Below are positions 1 to 11,600 of a stretch of DNA of 64,000 nt, piece by piece. Where the stretch lies: contig NZ_JACHGN010000034.1 of assembly GCF_014202315.1 (NCBI RefSeq), positions 38,060 to 102,059 on the forward strand. Reading direction: 5' to 3'. The notes beneath the pieces were generated by a model that was not told the DNA's origin, made no database searches, and saw only the letters and a list, made by a program, of their open reading frames with translations. Each line of letters starts with the position of its first letter. The first letter of the stretch is position 1. Source of the DNA: Thermocatellispora tengchongensis. Its GTDB lineage: Bacteria > Actinomycetota > Actinomycetes > Streptosporangiales > Streptosporangiaceae. The position numbers and the translations under genes were made by a program.

Positions 1-281
1 ATGCCGAAGCCCGGCGCGGCGAAGACCGTGGCCCACGGGAACAGGAAGACCGCGTCGACCGCGAACACCACGTACAGGTAGGTGAAGACGTAGTAGCGGA
101 CCTGCGACTGGGCCCAGCCCTCGCCCACCGGATCGACCCCGCACTCGTACGTGGTCAGCTTCTCGGCCGTGGGGCGGCTCGGGCGGAGCAGGCGGCTGCC
201 GGACAGCGCCCCGGCCACGATCGCGACGCCGATCGCGAAGAGCGCCACCACCAGCGCATAGGAGCCGAAGTAGCCACCCAT
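1..281 (-). CDS. nuoA: NADH-quinone oxidoreductase subunit A (partial, runs off window start)
   Basis: This is the membrane subunit A of respiratory complex I (NDH-1), which helps hold the quinone-site region of the proton-pumping arm. The visible 93 codons start at ATG 281 and show a first membrane segment (about residues 6-25), a charged loop with YECGVDPVGEG (the conserved YECG motif) and a second segment containing FAVDAVFLFPWA, the family signature. The 3' end lies outside the window, so the rest of the nuo operon presumably continues leftwards. It is transcribed away from korA; the two are separated by a 556-bp gap. Identification is firm from the motifs; the start is the only plausible ATG. 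Confidence 0.93.
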   Translation of the reverse strand, partial: MGGYFGSYALVVALFAIGVAIVAGALSGSRLLRPSRPTAEKLTTYECGVDPVGEGWAQSQVRYYVFTYLYVVFAVDAVFLFPWATVFAAPGFG

Positions 282-837
282 GTCTCGATCGTATCCCCGC
301 CCGGCGTTCCTGTAACCGGCCGCTTCCGGACCACCGGCCTGCCGGTGCGCGAGCGCCCGGCGGCGTACGATGGCGTTCGGCACGCTTGGGGCACTCCCCT
401 CGTCGCTCACGCCAATGGGGGACATATAGTTGAGCCTCGTGACCCGAACCATCCTCTTCGCACGCCTGCACGTGGACCTGTGCCGGCTGGCGGCGGGGCT
501 GTGTCGCGCCCACCGTCTCCGGTCGTGACCGCGCCGTTCGACGGCATGCGCACCCACACACGACGACCCGGGCTCCGTCTTGCGAAGACCCCCAGCCGGA
601 CGCGGTACGGGCCGCCCACGGGGGCCGGTCGCCCGCGGCTCCACCGGAACCGCCCGATCGGCCGGCCCGTATCTGTTGACGACTCCTACTCCGCGGCCCG
701 CGAGGACCTGCGACGTACGTCACACTCCTCCGCAGAGTGGAACGCGAATGAACAACGCGTGACCCCAGGGATCTAGCATGGAATTGAGAGACATGCCACG
801 AGCAACGGCGCCATTGCGCGTCGAGGAGGACTGAGCT
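282..837. other. Intergenic region between divergent nuoA and korA
   Basis: No convincing gene is seen in these 556 bp. Open frames here lack actinobacterial codon bias and have no recognisable protein features. The gap must contain the divergent promoters for nuo and kor. A weak TAGCAT box lies at 774-779, but no good -35 partner is visible. The korA ribosome binding site GAGGAGGA lies at 823-830. Confidence 0.6.
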
Positions 838-2677
838 GTGACCAAGCAGGTTCAGCAACTCGACCGCGTCATCATCCGCTTCGCCGGCGACTCCGGCGAC
901 GGTATGCAGCTCACCGGAGACCGATTCACCGCGGAGACCGCGGAGTTCGGCAACGACATCTCCACGCTGCCCAATTTCCCGGCCGAGATCCGTGCCCCCG
1001 CGGGCACCCTGCCGGGCGTGTCGAGCTTCCAGCTCCACTTCGCCGACCACGACATCCTCACGCCGGGCGACGCGCCCAACGTGCTGGTCGCGATGAACCC
1101 GGCCGCGCTGAAGGCCAACCTGGGCGACCTGCCGCGCGGGGCCGACATCATCGCCAACACCGACGAGTTCACCAAGCGCAACCTGACCAAGGTCGGCTAC
1201 TCGGCGAACCCGCTGGAGGACGACTCGCTGGCGGCCTGGCGGGTGCACGCGGTGCCGCTCACCTCGCTGACGGTCAAGGCTCTTGAGGGCTTCGACATCT
1301 CCAAGAAGGACGCCGAGCGGGCGAAGAACATGTTCGCGCTCGGTCTGCTGTCCTGGCTCTACCACCGGCCGACCGAGGCCACGGTCAAGTTCCTTGAGAC
1401 GAAGTTCGCCAAGAAGCCCGACATCGCCAAGGCCAACGTCGCGGCCTTCCAGGCGGGGTGGAACTACGGCGAGACCACCGAGTCGTTCTCGGTGTCCTAC
1501 GAGATCAAGCCGGCCAAGCTGAAGCCGGGCGTCTACCGCAACATCTCCGGCAACCAGGCGCTGGCGTACGGGCTGATCGCCGCGTCGGTGCAGGCCAAGC
1601 TGCCGCTCTTCCTGGGGTCCTACCCGATCACGCCGGCCTCGGACATCCTGCACGAGCTGTCCAAGCACAAGAAGTTCGGGGTGCGCACCTTCCAGGCCGA
1701 GGACGAGATCGCGGGCGTGGGCGCGGCGCTGGGGGCCTCGTTCGGCGGGGCGCTCGGCGTGACCACCACCAGCGGCCCCGGCGTGGCGCTGAAGGCCGAG
1801 ACGATCGGCCTGGCGGTCACCACCGAGCTGCCGCTGATCGTGGTGGACGTGCAGCGCGCGGGCCCCTCGACCGGCATGCCGACCAAGACCGAGCAGACCG
1901 ACCTGCTGATGGCCATGTTCGGCCGCAACGGCGAGTCGCCGGTGCCGATCGTCGCGCCGTCCTCGCCGAGCGACTGCTTCGACGCCGCGATCGAGGCGGC
2001 GCGGATCGCGGTGAAGTACCGCACCCCGGTCATGCTGCTCTCGGACGGCTACCTGGCCAACGGCTCCGAGCCGTGGCAGGTGCCCGACGTCTCCGAGCTG
2101 CCCGACATCTCGGTCGAGTTCGCCTCGGCGCCCAACGGCGACGACGGCACGACCTTCCACCCGTTCAAGCGCGACCCGGCCACGCTGGCCCGGCCGTGGG
2201 CGATCCCCGGCACCGCCGGGCTGGAGCACCGGATCGGCGGCATCGAGAAGGCCGACGTCACCGGCAACATCTCCTACGATCCGGACAACCACGACCGCAT
2301 GGTCCGGCTGCGCCAGGCCAAGATCGACGGCATCGACGTGCCCGACCTCGAGGTCGAGGACCCCGACGGCGACGCCCGGGTGCTCGTGCTCGGCTGGGGC
2401 TCCACGTACGGCCCGATCGCCGCCGCGGCCCGCCGGGTGCGCAAGGGCGGCGGCAAGGTCGCCCAGGCCCACCTGCGCCACCTGAACCCGCTGCCCGCCA
2501 ACACCGGCGAGGTGCTGCGGTCCTACGACAAGGTGCTGCTGCCCGAGATCAACCTCGGTCAGCTCGCGCTGCTCCTGCGGGCCCGGTTCCTGATCGACAT
2601 CATCAGCTACAACCGCGTACGCGGCCTGCCCTTCAAGGCGGAAGAGCTCGCCGGCGTCATCCAGGACGTGATCGACA

Positions 2678-2685
<8 letters not shown>
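838..2685 (+). CDS. korA: 2-oxoglutarate:ferredoxin oxidoreductase, alpha subunit (gamma-alpha fusion)
   Basis: With KorB this forms the CoA-dependent enzyme that decarboxylates 2-oxoglutarate to succinyl-CoA and passes electrons to ferredoxin. The 615-residue length fits the fused form. An N-terminal gamma domain (about residues 10-190, with FAGDSGDGMQLTGDRF) is followed by the thiamine-diphosphate pyrimidine-binding domain beginning near YPITPASDI and including EDEIAGVGAALGASFGG and TTTSGPG. A C-terminal transketolase-like domain follows (about 500-610, with WGSTYGPI). The GTG start at 838 is chosen because GAGGAGGA sits 7 bases upstream. It overlaps korB by 8 bp, so translation is probably coupled. 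Its position beside nuoA suggests reduced ferredoxin can feed respiration, but that link is inferred. Confidence 0.95.
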
Positions 2686-3730
<1,045 letters not shown>

Positions 3731-3741
3731 TCACCTCCGTG

Positions 3742-3775
3742 ACGGACCGCGTGCCATGGCCGGCACGCGGTCCGT
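3742..3775. terminator. Bidirectional hairpin terminator between convergent korB and rmlC
   Basis: A perfect 14-bp inverted repeat, ACGGACCGCGTGCC (3742-3755) and GGCACGCGGTCCGT (3762-3775), with a 6-nt loop lies in the 51-bp gap between the two convergent stop codons. There is no clear T-run, as is usual for high-GC actinobacteria. Its symmetry would serve both directions. Confidence 0.75.
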
Positions 3776-3781
3776 TCGCGT

Positions 3782-4384
3782 TCACGCGCCGCCGGTCCTG
3801 AGCTTGTCGTAGTAGGCCAGGCAGGTGGCGTAGTCGGGCAGCAGGCCGCCGCTCAGGGCGTCGGCCAGCGAGGGGGCGGCGGCGTCCTTGGGCGACAGCA
3901 CCGGCGTGATGTCCTCGGGCCAGCGGATGCCGAGCTCGGGGTCGAGCGGGTGCACGCCGTGCTCGCGCGCCGGAGCGTACGGCTGCGAGCACAGGTAGAC
4001 CACCGTGGCCTGCTCGCTCAGCGCCATGAACCCGTGCCCGATCCCCTCGGCGAGGTAGACGGCCGAGCGGGTGCGGTCGTCCAACTCGGCCGCCGCCCAC
4101 CGGCCGAAGGTCGGCGACCCCACCCTCAGGTCCACCGCCACGTCGAGCACCGCGCCGCTGACGCAGGTGACGAACTTGGCCTGCCCGACCGGCACGTCGG
4201 CGAAGTGGATGCCGCGCAGCACGCCGCGGCGCGAGACCGAGCAGTTGGCCTGCGCCAGGCCGAGCCGGTGGCCGACCGCCTCCTCGATCCAGTCCGCCCG
4301 GAACCACTCCAGGAAGTCGCCCCGGTCGTCGGAATGAATGGTCGGGGTGACCAGATATGCGGCTTCGAATCCCAGTTCCTGCAC
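3782..4384 (-). CDS. rmlC: dTDP-4-dehydrorhamnose 3,5-epimerase
   Basis: Third enzyme of dTDP-L-rhamnose synthesis; it epimerises C3 and C5 of dTDP-4-keto-6-deoxyglucose in the cytoplasm. The cupin core shows SDDRGDFLEWF, RGVLRGIHF with the catalytic His, FGRW, GHGFMAL and a Tyr near YAPAREHGV. I place the start at GTG 4384 (200 residues): it has GGGAGG nine bases upstream and matches the family N-terminus, while the ten codons from the in-frame ATG at 4414 are poor in G/C at third positions and have no ribosome site. The gene is about 26 kb from rmlA, rmlB and rmlD but completes the same pathway. It is divergent from the methyltransferase at 4495. Confidence 0.92.
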   Translation of the reverse strand: MQELGFEAAYLVTPTIHSDDRGDFLEWFRADWIEEAVGHRLGLAQANCSVSRRGVLRGIHFADVPVGQAKFVTCVSGAVLDVAVDLRVGSPTFGRWAAAELDDRTRSAVYLAEGIGHGFMALSEQATVVYLCSQPYAPAREHGVHPLDPELGIRWPEDITPVLSPKDAAAPSLADALSGGLLPDYATCLAYYDKLRTGGA

Positions 4385-4494
4385 GCGCCCAAGCCTCCCA
4401 TGAAATCCCATCAATCCATGACCTGCGCGACAAATGTTTATCTGGGATAGTTGTCGGTGCTCGATGCAGGTGATGACCGGATGGTAGGAGCTCG

Positions 4495-5151
4495 ATGAGC
4501 CGTCTCAATGCCTTGCGCGGCCGATTCGTGGACGCGCCCGATTCGCTCGGCGCCAAGGCACGCGCACGCCGCTGGAGCTGGTTCGCGGCCAGCTTCCCGA
4601 ATCTCCGCGAAATGTCGGTCATCGACCTCGGCGGCACGGCCTCCGCGTGGCTGCGCGCCCCCGTACGCCCGGCACGCGTCCACATCGTGAACCTGGAGCA
4701 CCCGCCGGCGGACCTGCCCGACTGGATCCGCGCCGACGTGGCCGACGCCTGCGAGCTGCCGCCCGGCATCCTGGACGACTCCTACGACCTGGTCTTCTCC
4801 AACGCGGTGATCGAGCACGTGGGCGGGCACGCGCGCCGGCAGATGTTCGCCGACGCGGTGCACAAGCTGGCCGAGCGGCACTGGGTGCAGACGCCGTACC
4901 GGTACTTCCCGGTCGAGCCGCACTTCCTGTTCCCCGGCTTCCAGTTCATGCCGCTGGCGGCCAGGACCGCCGTGCTGCGGCGCTGGCCGCTGGTGCACAC
5001 GCCGTCCTCCGACCGCGACACCGCGCTGCGGCACGCCATGGAGGTCGAGCTGCTCAGCGTGACCGAGATGCGGCACTACTTCCCGTCCTCGCGGCTCCGG
5101 TACGAGCGCATGGGCGGCCTGGTGAAGTCGATCATCGCGGTCAAGAGGTAG
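4495..5151 (+). CDS. Class I SAM-dependent methyltransferase
   Basis: A 218-residue protein with a Rossmann-type SAM methyltransferase core. VIDLGGTASAWL (about 43-54) is motif I, NLEH is the acidic end of strand 2, and the segment from DLVFSNAVIEHVGGH (about 99-113) is motif IV as in the Methyltransf_11 group. AGGAG precedes the ATG by a few bases. The substrate cannot be read from the sequence; beside rmlC and secreted polysaccharide genes, methylation of a sugar or lipid-linked intermediate is a reasonable guess. The next gene (5168) is convergent and 16 bp away. Confidence 0.8.
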   Translation: MSRLNALRGRFVDAPDSLGAKARARRWSWFAASFPNLREMSVIDLGGTASAWLRAPVRPARVHIVNLEHPPADLPDWIRADVADACELPPGILDDSYDLVFSNAVIEHVGGHARRQMFADAVHKLAERHWVQTPYRYFPVEPHFLFPGFQFMPLAARTAVLRRWPLVHTPSSDRDTALRHAMEVELLSVTEMRHYFPSSRLRYERMGGLVKSIIAVKR

Positions 5152-5167
5152 GCGTAACTCCTGACTC

Positions 5168-6451
5168 CTAGGGCTCGGGGACGGGGGTGCCGTCCTCCCA
5201 GGTGTTGCCGCGCCAGACGTTGCCGGGCCCGTCGGAGTCCCAGTAGGCGGCCGGGCCGTAATAGCCGCCCTTCGGCCACACCCGCTTGCTGAACACGTTG
5301 TCGATCACCTGCACGTTGGACGAGACGCCCTTCTTGCCCGCGCCGCCGTACAGGGAGTAGCCGCCGCCCGCGAGCAGGTTGCCCTGCACGATCGTGTCGC
5401 GCGGCACGCCGAAGTCCTGGAACAACGCGATGGCGCCGGTCTGCACCAGGTTGTTGATCACGGTGTTGTACCGGATGACCAGCTTGGTGCCCGGCGCGGC
5501 GGCGCCGGTGGACATGATCATGTCGATGTGGTCGCCCTCGTACTCCACCGGGTCGTGGAAGTAGGAGTGCTCGATCAGGCCCTGGTCGGTCTGGATGCCG
5601 TTGGAGATCGTGTGGATGTCCACGGCCCGCACCGTGATCATCTTGCCGTTGTTGAGGATGCCGAACTGGGTGCGCTCCTCGCCGTTGCCGAAGACCTCGG
5701 TGTTCTCCACGACCAGGCCGGTCCTGCCCTCGCGCTGGATGATCCCCCAGTGGCCGGGCTGGCCGTTCACCCGGGTGTTGCGGATGGTCACGTTGTCCGC
5801 GTCCACGTTGATCTCGCCGTGGACGTCCATGCCGTCGATGACGGCGCCGTCCTCCTTCACCGTGATCGAGCCGCTCTTCTCCAGCTCGACGCCGTCGGGA
5901 ACGCCGGTGTTGCCGGCGTTCGGCCACCCGCCGGGCGGCTGCTCCGGCTGCTCGGTGGGGGACACGGTGGGGGTCGGGGTCAGCGTGGGCGTCTCGGAGG
6001 GGGTGGGCGTCGGGGTGGGCGTCTCGGAAGGGCTGAGCGTCGGGGTGGGGGTCGGGGTGCGGGTGAAGGTGCGGGTCGCCGTGGGCGTGTGCACCGGGGG
6101 CTGAACGGGGGTCCGGGTGGGGCGGTGCGTGTACGTCCAGCGCGGGCGGGGCGTGCGCGTGGGGCGGTGCCACCAGCGGTCGGGACGGCCCCGGCCGGCC
6201 GCCACGCCGGGCGAGACCTCGGGTGACGGGCTCGCCGGCCCGGCCGCCGCCTTCGACGCCGCCGCGGACCTGGAGGCGGCGGCGTCGGCCTCGGCCAGCT
6301 CCTCCTTGTCCAGCCCGCCGGGTAAGGCCTCGGCGATGGAATCGGCGCTGATCTCGCACCCGGCGAGCAGGATGACGGCCGCGGACATCCCGGCCAGTAC
6401 GCCGGCGCCACGCCGGGTGCCCGTGCGGGGGCTCCTCCGACTACTGCCCAT
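5168..6451 (-). CDS. Secreted right-handed beta-helix lipoprotein with Thr/Pro-rich linker (copy 1)
   Basis: A 427-residue exported protein. After an Arg-rich start there is a hydrophobic segment ending in a lipobox with the lipidated Cys at residue 32 (LLAGC). A long Thr/Pro/Ser linker of TPTPT-type repeats (about 95-175) would span the cell wall. The rest (about 185-427) is a parallel beta-helix of the pectate-lyase-like type with Asn ladders and the segment YEGDHIDMIMS. No catalytic set can be assigned. It is a close paralogue of the product at 6658-7641 in the helix part. GAAAGGAG (complement of 6458-6465) precedes the ATG. Binding or processing of the locus polysaccharide is inferred from context. 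Confidence 0.8.
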   Translation of the reverse strand: MGSSRRSPRTGTRRGAGVLAGMSAAVILLAGCEISADSIAEALPGGLDKEELAEADAAASRSAAASKAAAGPASPSPEVSPGVAAGRGRPDRWWHRPTRTPRPRWTYTHRPTRTPVQPPVHTPTATRTFTRTPTPTPTLSPSETPTPTPTPSETPTLTPTPTVSPTEQPEQPPGGWPNAGNTGVPDGVELEKSGSITVKEDGAVIDGMDVHGEINVDADNVTIRNTRVNGQPGHWGIIQREGRTGLVVENTEVFGNGEERTQFGILNNGKMITVRAVDIHTISNGIQTDQGLIEHSYFHDPVEYEGDHIDMIMSTGAAAPGTKLVIRYNTVINNLVQTGAIALFQDFGVPRDTIVQGNLLAGGGYSLYGGAGKKGVSSNVQVIDNVFSKRVWPKGGYYGPAAYWDSDGPGNVWRGNTWEDGTPVPEP

Positions 6452-6657
6452 GGCAGGCTCCTTTCAGAAGCCCCGAGAGTCTTACGGCGGCGATGATAAC
6501 GATCGGATCACTAGTCAAACCGCAATATCACGAAAAATGTGGCAATCAGCCGCACAACGCTGCCGAAACATCACGAAGAACTTTTTTCCCATCAGACGCC
6601 CGCCCCGCCCGTCAATTCCGGCGTCAGAAAATTCGCGAGCCGCTCATGACGGCCACC

Positions 6658-7641
6658 TCATGACGGCTGCACCGGCGAACCGTCCTCCCACACGTTCCCG
6701 CGCCACTCGTTTCCCGGCGATCCGGGCTCGAAGTACGCCACCGGGCCGAACTTGCCGCCCTGCGGAAAGACCCGGCGGCTGAACACGTTGTCGATGATCT
6801 TGATGTTGGACGTCCGGCCCTTGTCGCCCGCGCCGCCGTACAGGGAGTAGCCCCCGCCCGCCAGGAAGTTCTTCTCCACGGTCACGTCGCGCACCACCCC
6901 GAAGTCCTGGAACAGGGCGATCGCCCCGGTCTGCACCAGCGTGTTGATCACGGTGTTGCGCCGGATGACGAGCGTCTTGCCCTCGGGCGGGCCGCTCGTC
7001 GCCATGATCATGTCGATGTGGTCGCCCTCGTACTCGATCGGGTCGTGGAAGTAGGAGTCCTCCACCACGCCCTCGTTGGTGAGCACGCCGTTGGAGATCG
7101 CGTGGATGTTCACCCGTCGCACGGTGATGTCGCCGCCGTCGTTGAGGATGCCGAACTGGGTGCGCTGCCTGCCGTTGCCGAAGACCTCGGTGTCCTCGAC
7201 GACCAGCCCCCGGTGCCCCTTCGTCTGGTGGATGCCCCAGTAGCCCGGCTGGGCCACGACGCGCACGTTGCGCACCACCACGTCGTGGGCCGCGACGACC
7301 AGCTCACCGCGGATCTCCAGGTTCTCCACGACGGTGCCGGGCACGGTCACCTTCACCGAGCCCGACGGGCGCAGCGCGACGCCGGGCCGCACGCCGGTGT
7401 TGTGCGGTCCCGGCCATCCCCCGGGCAGCGCGGCGGGCGGCTCGACGCCGCCGGAGCCGGGCGTGGGCAGCACCGGGGCGGACGTGGGCGTGGGCGGGCT
7501 CAGCGGGGTGGCGAACGTCGTCGCCGGCACGGGGGTGCGCCCCTCGGCTTCCGCGCCGCCGAACGAGCACCCCGCCGACGCTCCCGCCAGGAGCAGCGCG
7601 GCCAGGACGCGCCGACGGCCACCGGCCGGGCCGTGGGTCAT
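6658..7641 (-). CDS. Secreted right-handed beta-helix lipoprotein (copy 2)
   Basis: A 327-residue paralogue of the protein at 5168-6451. The signal peptide ends in a lipobox with Cys25 (SAGC). The Pro/Thr linker is much shorter than in copy 1 (about residues 30-75). The beta-helix shares long stretches with copy 1, such as GGWP(x)NTGV near its start, RTQFGILN, YFHDP(I/V)EYEGDHIDMIM and QTGAIALFQDFGV. The start codon overlaps the stop of the upstream glycosyltransferase (7638-8486), so the two are translationally coupled. The 206-bp gap to copy 1 is unusually A/T-rich and could hold a separate promoter for copy 1. Confidence 0.8.
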   Translation of the reverse strand: MTHGPAGGRRRVLAALLLAGASAGCSFGGAEAEGRTPVPATTFATPLSPPTPTSAPVLPTPGSGGVEPPAALPGGWPGPHNTGVRPGVALRPSGSVKVTVPGTVVENLEIRGELVVAAHDVVVRNVRVVAQPGYWGIHQTKGHRGLVVEDTEVFGNGRQRTQFGILNDGGDITVRRVNIHAISNGVLTNEGVVEDSYFHDPIEYEGDHIDMIMATSGPPEGKTLVIRRNTVINTLVQTGAIALFQDFGVVRDVTVEKNFLAGGGYSLYGGAGDKGRTSNIKIIDNVFSRRVFPQGGKFGPVAYFEPGSPGNEWRGNVWEDGSPVQPS

Positions 7642-8486
7642 GCGCGGGAGCTCTCGTCGCGGAGCCAGGTGGTGAAGTCGCCCCGCCTGACCGCCCGGCG
7701 GGCGAGGATCTTGGCCAGGACGGCGACCCCCGCGAACACGACGACCTTGTGCGCGAGGGCCGGCCGGGAGCGGGCCAGGCGCAGCAGATCGGAGACGCCC
7801 GTACGGGGCGGCTGGGGCAGGTCGGGGTGGTCCACGACCTGGGTGACGCTGGTGACCGCGCGGATGCGGCGGCGCATCAGGTCGGCGAAGCGGCGCGGCA
7901 CCCGGATCACCGCACGGGCGTCGGCGACGATCACCCGCTCGTGGGGGGCGAACGCCATCGACGCCACCAGGTCGTCGGCCATGACCTGGGGCAGGGCGGC
8001 CACCCGGCGCGCGCCCTCCTCGCTGACCGCGATGGCGCCCCGGTTGTACAGCTCCTCCCGCACCGACGGCAGCTCGCGCCAGACGTCGTAGTACCAGCGG
8101 ATGAGGAACCCGCCGTCGCCGAGGTCGAGCACCCGGGAGGGGGCGGCGGCGTGCGCGCCGGAGCGTTCCAGAGCCCGGATCAGCGCCCGCACATCACCGG
8201 TCTTCAGCTCGATGTCGGCGTCGACGTACATCAGCGGGTACGCCGTCGCCGCGTCCTGACCCGCGCGCAGCGCGGCGGCCTTGGACGGCACCGGCGACTC
8301 GATCACCGTGACGTCGGGACCGTGACCCCGCGCGATCTCGGCGGTGCGGTCGGTGCAGCCGTTGGCGACGACCACGATGGACAGCTCCCCGGGTTCGGCG
8401 TCGGCCAGCACCCCGCCGAGCAGTCTGCCGATGACGGCGGCTTCGTTGTGCGCGGGCACGACGAGGCACGCGCGAGGGTTCGGCAT
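7638..8486 (-). CDS. Family 2 glycosyltransferase
   Basis: A 282-residue inverting GT-A glycosyltransferase. It shows the family 2 entry VVPAHNEAAVIGRLL, the nucleotide-binding stretch VVVANGCTDRTAEIA, and the metal-binding DxD as YVDADIEL (near residue 90). The C-terminus has one hydrophobic stretch (VVVFAGVAVLAKIL) that may anchor it to the membrane. It overlaps the downstream lipoprotein gene by 4 bp, so the enzyme and a surface beta-helix protein are made together. Donor and acceptor are unknown. Confidence 0.85.
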   Translation of the reverse strand: MPNPRACLVVPAHNEAAVIGRLLGGVLADAEPGELSIVVVANGCTDRTAEIARGHGPDVTVIESPVPSKAAALRAGQDAATAYPLMYVDADIELKTGDVRALIRALERSGAHAAAPSRVLDLGDGGFLIRWYYDVWRELPSVREELYNRGAIAVSEEGARRVAALPQVMADDLVASMAFAPHERVIVADARAVIRVPRRFADLMRRRIRAVTSVTQVVDHPDLPQPPRTGVSDLLRLARSRPALAHKVVVFAGVAVLAKILARRAVRRGDFTTWLRDESSRA

Positions 8487-8655
8487 GGCGCCGATTATGG
8501 GGGGTGCGGGCCCCGGGACGCCACCTCAAGCGGGTTTCCCAATCCACGTAAACCCCACCATTCCCATGCGCGTCGGTTATGGCGGGAACCACGCTCCGCA
8601 GCGTGATCACCACCAACGGTCGTCAAGATCCGTCAGAACACCCTGTTGGAGCGTC

Positions 8656-11600
8656 ATGAACCGCCACAAAGCCGTGGGGCGTCGCTATTACCTGTTATCG
8701 GCACTGCTCCTCACCATGGGGTTGCTGACGGTGCCCGCCTCGGCGGGCACGGCCACCGCCGCGGCGCCGGCCGTCGTCCCGGTCACGGCGGCGGCGGGCC
8801 CGTGCGACGCGGGCGGAAACCCGATCACGTGCGAGAACAGCCAGCCGGGCACCCCGAAGTCCCAGTGGGACATCGACCCGAAGGGCACGGTCGAGGGCTA
8901 CGGCGACCAGATGAGCGTCAACCTCGGCCAGACCATCAACTTCAAGATCCGGTCGGCGGCCACCGCCCTGAAGGTGGACGTCTACCGGATGGGCTACTAC
9001 CAGGGCAACGGCGCCAGGTTCATCACCACGGTCCCGGCCGACACCGCGATCTCGCGCAACCAGCCGGGCTGCCCGGAGAACACGACCACGGGCATGGTCG
9101 AGTGCGCCTGGGGCACCGTGGCGAGCTGGAGCGTTCCCACCACGATGGTCTCGGGCATCTACTTCGCGCACGTGGTGCGCACCGACGCCGGGGAGTACAA
9201 CGGCGACGACACCCACATCGTGTTCGTGGTCCGCGACGACGCCCGCCAGGCGAAGATGCTGTTCAAGACCTCCGACAGCACGTGGCAGGCGTACAACTCC
9301 TGGGGCGACGTGCCCGCCACCGAGAACAACCCGTGGAAGGCCCACAACAGCTTCTACCGCGGTGACAGCCTGGCCGCGCCCGGCCGGGCGGCCAAGCTCA
9401 GCTACAACCGGCCGTTCAACACCCGCTACTCCACGCCGTGGGGGCGCGACTTCGTCTGGGCCAACGAGTACCCGATGGTGCGCTTCCTGGAGGCCAACGG
9501 CTACGACGTGGCCTACATCGCGACCGCCGACGCCGGGCGCACGCCGCAGACGCTGCTCGGGCGCAAGGCGATCCTGTCGGTGGGCCACGACGAGTACTGG
9601 TCGGGCGAGGAGCGGGCGGCGTTCGAGGCGGCCCGCGACGCGGGCGTGAACCTGGCCTTCTTCAGCGGCAACGAGGTGTACTGGAAGACCCGCTGGGAGA
9701 ACGGCCACCGCACGCTGGTGGCGTACAAGGAGACGCTCTACAACGCCAAGACCGACCCCGAGGCGACCTGGACCGGCACCTGGCGCGACCCGCGCTTCTC
9801 GCCGCCCTCCGACGGCGGCAGGCCGGAGAACGCGCTGACCGGCACCTTCTTCACGGTCAACTGCACCAGCCTGGACAACGGCTGCCGCGCCACCGGGATG
9901 AAGGTCCCGGCGGCCGACGGCAAGATGCGCTTCTGGCGGGGCACGCCGCTGGCCTCCCAGCCGGACGGCACGAGCACGACGCTGCCCGGCATCCTCGGCT
10001 ACGAGTGGGACGAGGACATCGACAACGGGCACCGGCCGCCGGGCCTGGTGCCGCTGTCGAAGACCACCGAGACGGTGGACGAGCGGCTGATCGACTTCGG
10101 CTCGAAGGTGGCCGTGCAGGAGGCCACGCACAAGATGACGATGTACCGCGCGTCCAGCGGGGCGCTGGTGTTCGGCGCGGGCACGGTGCAGTGGAGCTGG
10201 GGCCTGGACGACGAGCACGACGGCGACAGCGGCTTCGCCGACGACCGGATCAAGCAGGCGACGGTGAACCTGTTCGCCGACATGGACGTGCAGCCGATGT
10301 CGCTGAGGCCCGGCCTCAGCTCGGCCGCGAAGTCCACCGACGCGGTGGCGCCCACGGCGGCCATCACCGCCCCCGCGAGCGGGGCGACGCTGGAGAACGG
10401 CTCGACCGTGACGATCAGCGGCACCGCGGCCGACACCGGCGGCGAGGTCGGCGCGGTGGAGGTCTCCACCGACGGCGGCCAGACCTGGCACCCGGCGAAC
10501 GGCCGGGGCACCTGGACGTACTCCTGGGAGGTCGCGGGCGCGGGCACGGTGCAGATCCAGGCGCGGGCGGCCGACGACAGCGGCAACCTGGGCACGCCGG
10601 TCTCGCGCGATGTGACGGTCGAGTGCCCCTGCTCGCTGTTCCCCGACTCCGCGACCCCGGCCAACCCGGCCGAGAACGACTCCACCGCGCTGGAGCTGGG
10701 CACCCGCTTCCGCTCCTCGGTGCCCGGTTACGTGACCGGAATCCGGTTCTACAAGGGCGCGGGCAACACCGGCACGCACACCGGCACGCTGTGGACGGCC
10801 GACGGCCAGGTGCGGGCCAGCGGCACGTTCGGCAACGAGACCGAGACCGGGTGGCAGACGCTGAAGTTCGCGGCGCCGGTGCACATCCCGGCCGGCACCG
10901 ACTTCATCGTCACCTACTTCGCGCCGAACGGGCACTACGCCTCCGACGCGAACTTCTTCCGGTACGCCGACCACAAGCGGGCCCCGCTGACCGCGCCGAA
11001 GGCCACCCAGACGGTGGGCAACGGCGTGTACCGGGTCGGCCCCGGGTTCCCGAACCAGACCTTCAACGGCGGCAACTACTACGTCGATCCGATCTTCGAG
11101 GTCAACGACACGTTCCCGCCGGCGGCGCTCTCGGCGACGCCGGTGCCGGGCTCGTCCAGCGTGCCGGTCACGACCCAGCCGAAGGTGGTCTTCGCCGAGC
11201 CGGTGCAGGCGGGCACGGCGACGATGGAGGTCAAGGACGCGGCCGACAACGTGATCGCCGGCACCGCGACCCTGGACGCCGGGCGGACGACGCTGACGTT
11301 CGCGCCCGCCGCCCCGCTGGCCGCCGGGACCACGTTCACGGTCAGGGTGTCCGGCGCGGTGGACGACGGCGGCAACGCGATGGAGGCGCCGTACTCCTTC
11401 ACCTTCAAGACGGTGAAGGTCTCCACGCCGGGCGTGTGCCCGTGCAGCCTGTGGTCCGACGGCACCGTGCCGGCCGTGCCCGCGGTGGCCGACACCGGCG
11501 AGGTCGAGCTGGGGCTGAAGTTCCAGGCCGACAGCGACGGCTACGTCAACGGCATCCGGTTCTACAAGGGTCCGGGCAACACCGGCACCCACACCGGCAC

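Noticed and set aside
345..776. 143-codon frame upstream of korA
   Set aside because: No ribosome site, poor codon bias, Pro/Arg/Thr-rich composition; treated as intergenic.
8520..8655. Riboswitch upstream of the secreted giant protein
   Set aside because: Only a short CACGCT/AGCGTG stem is visible; no known riboswitch core could be matched by eye.
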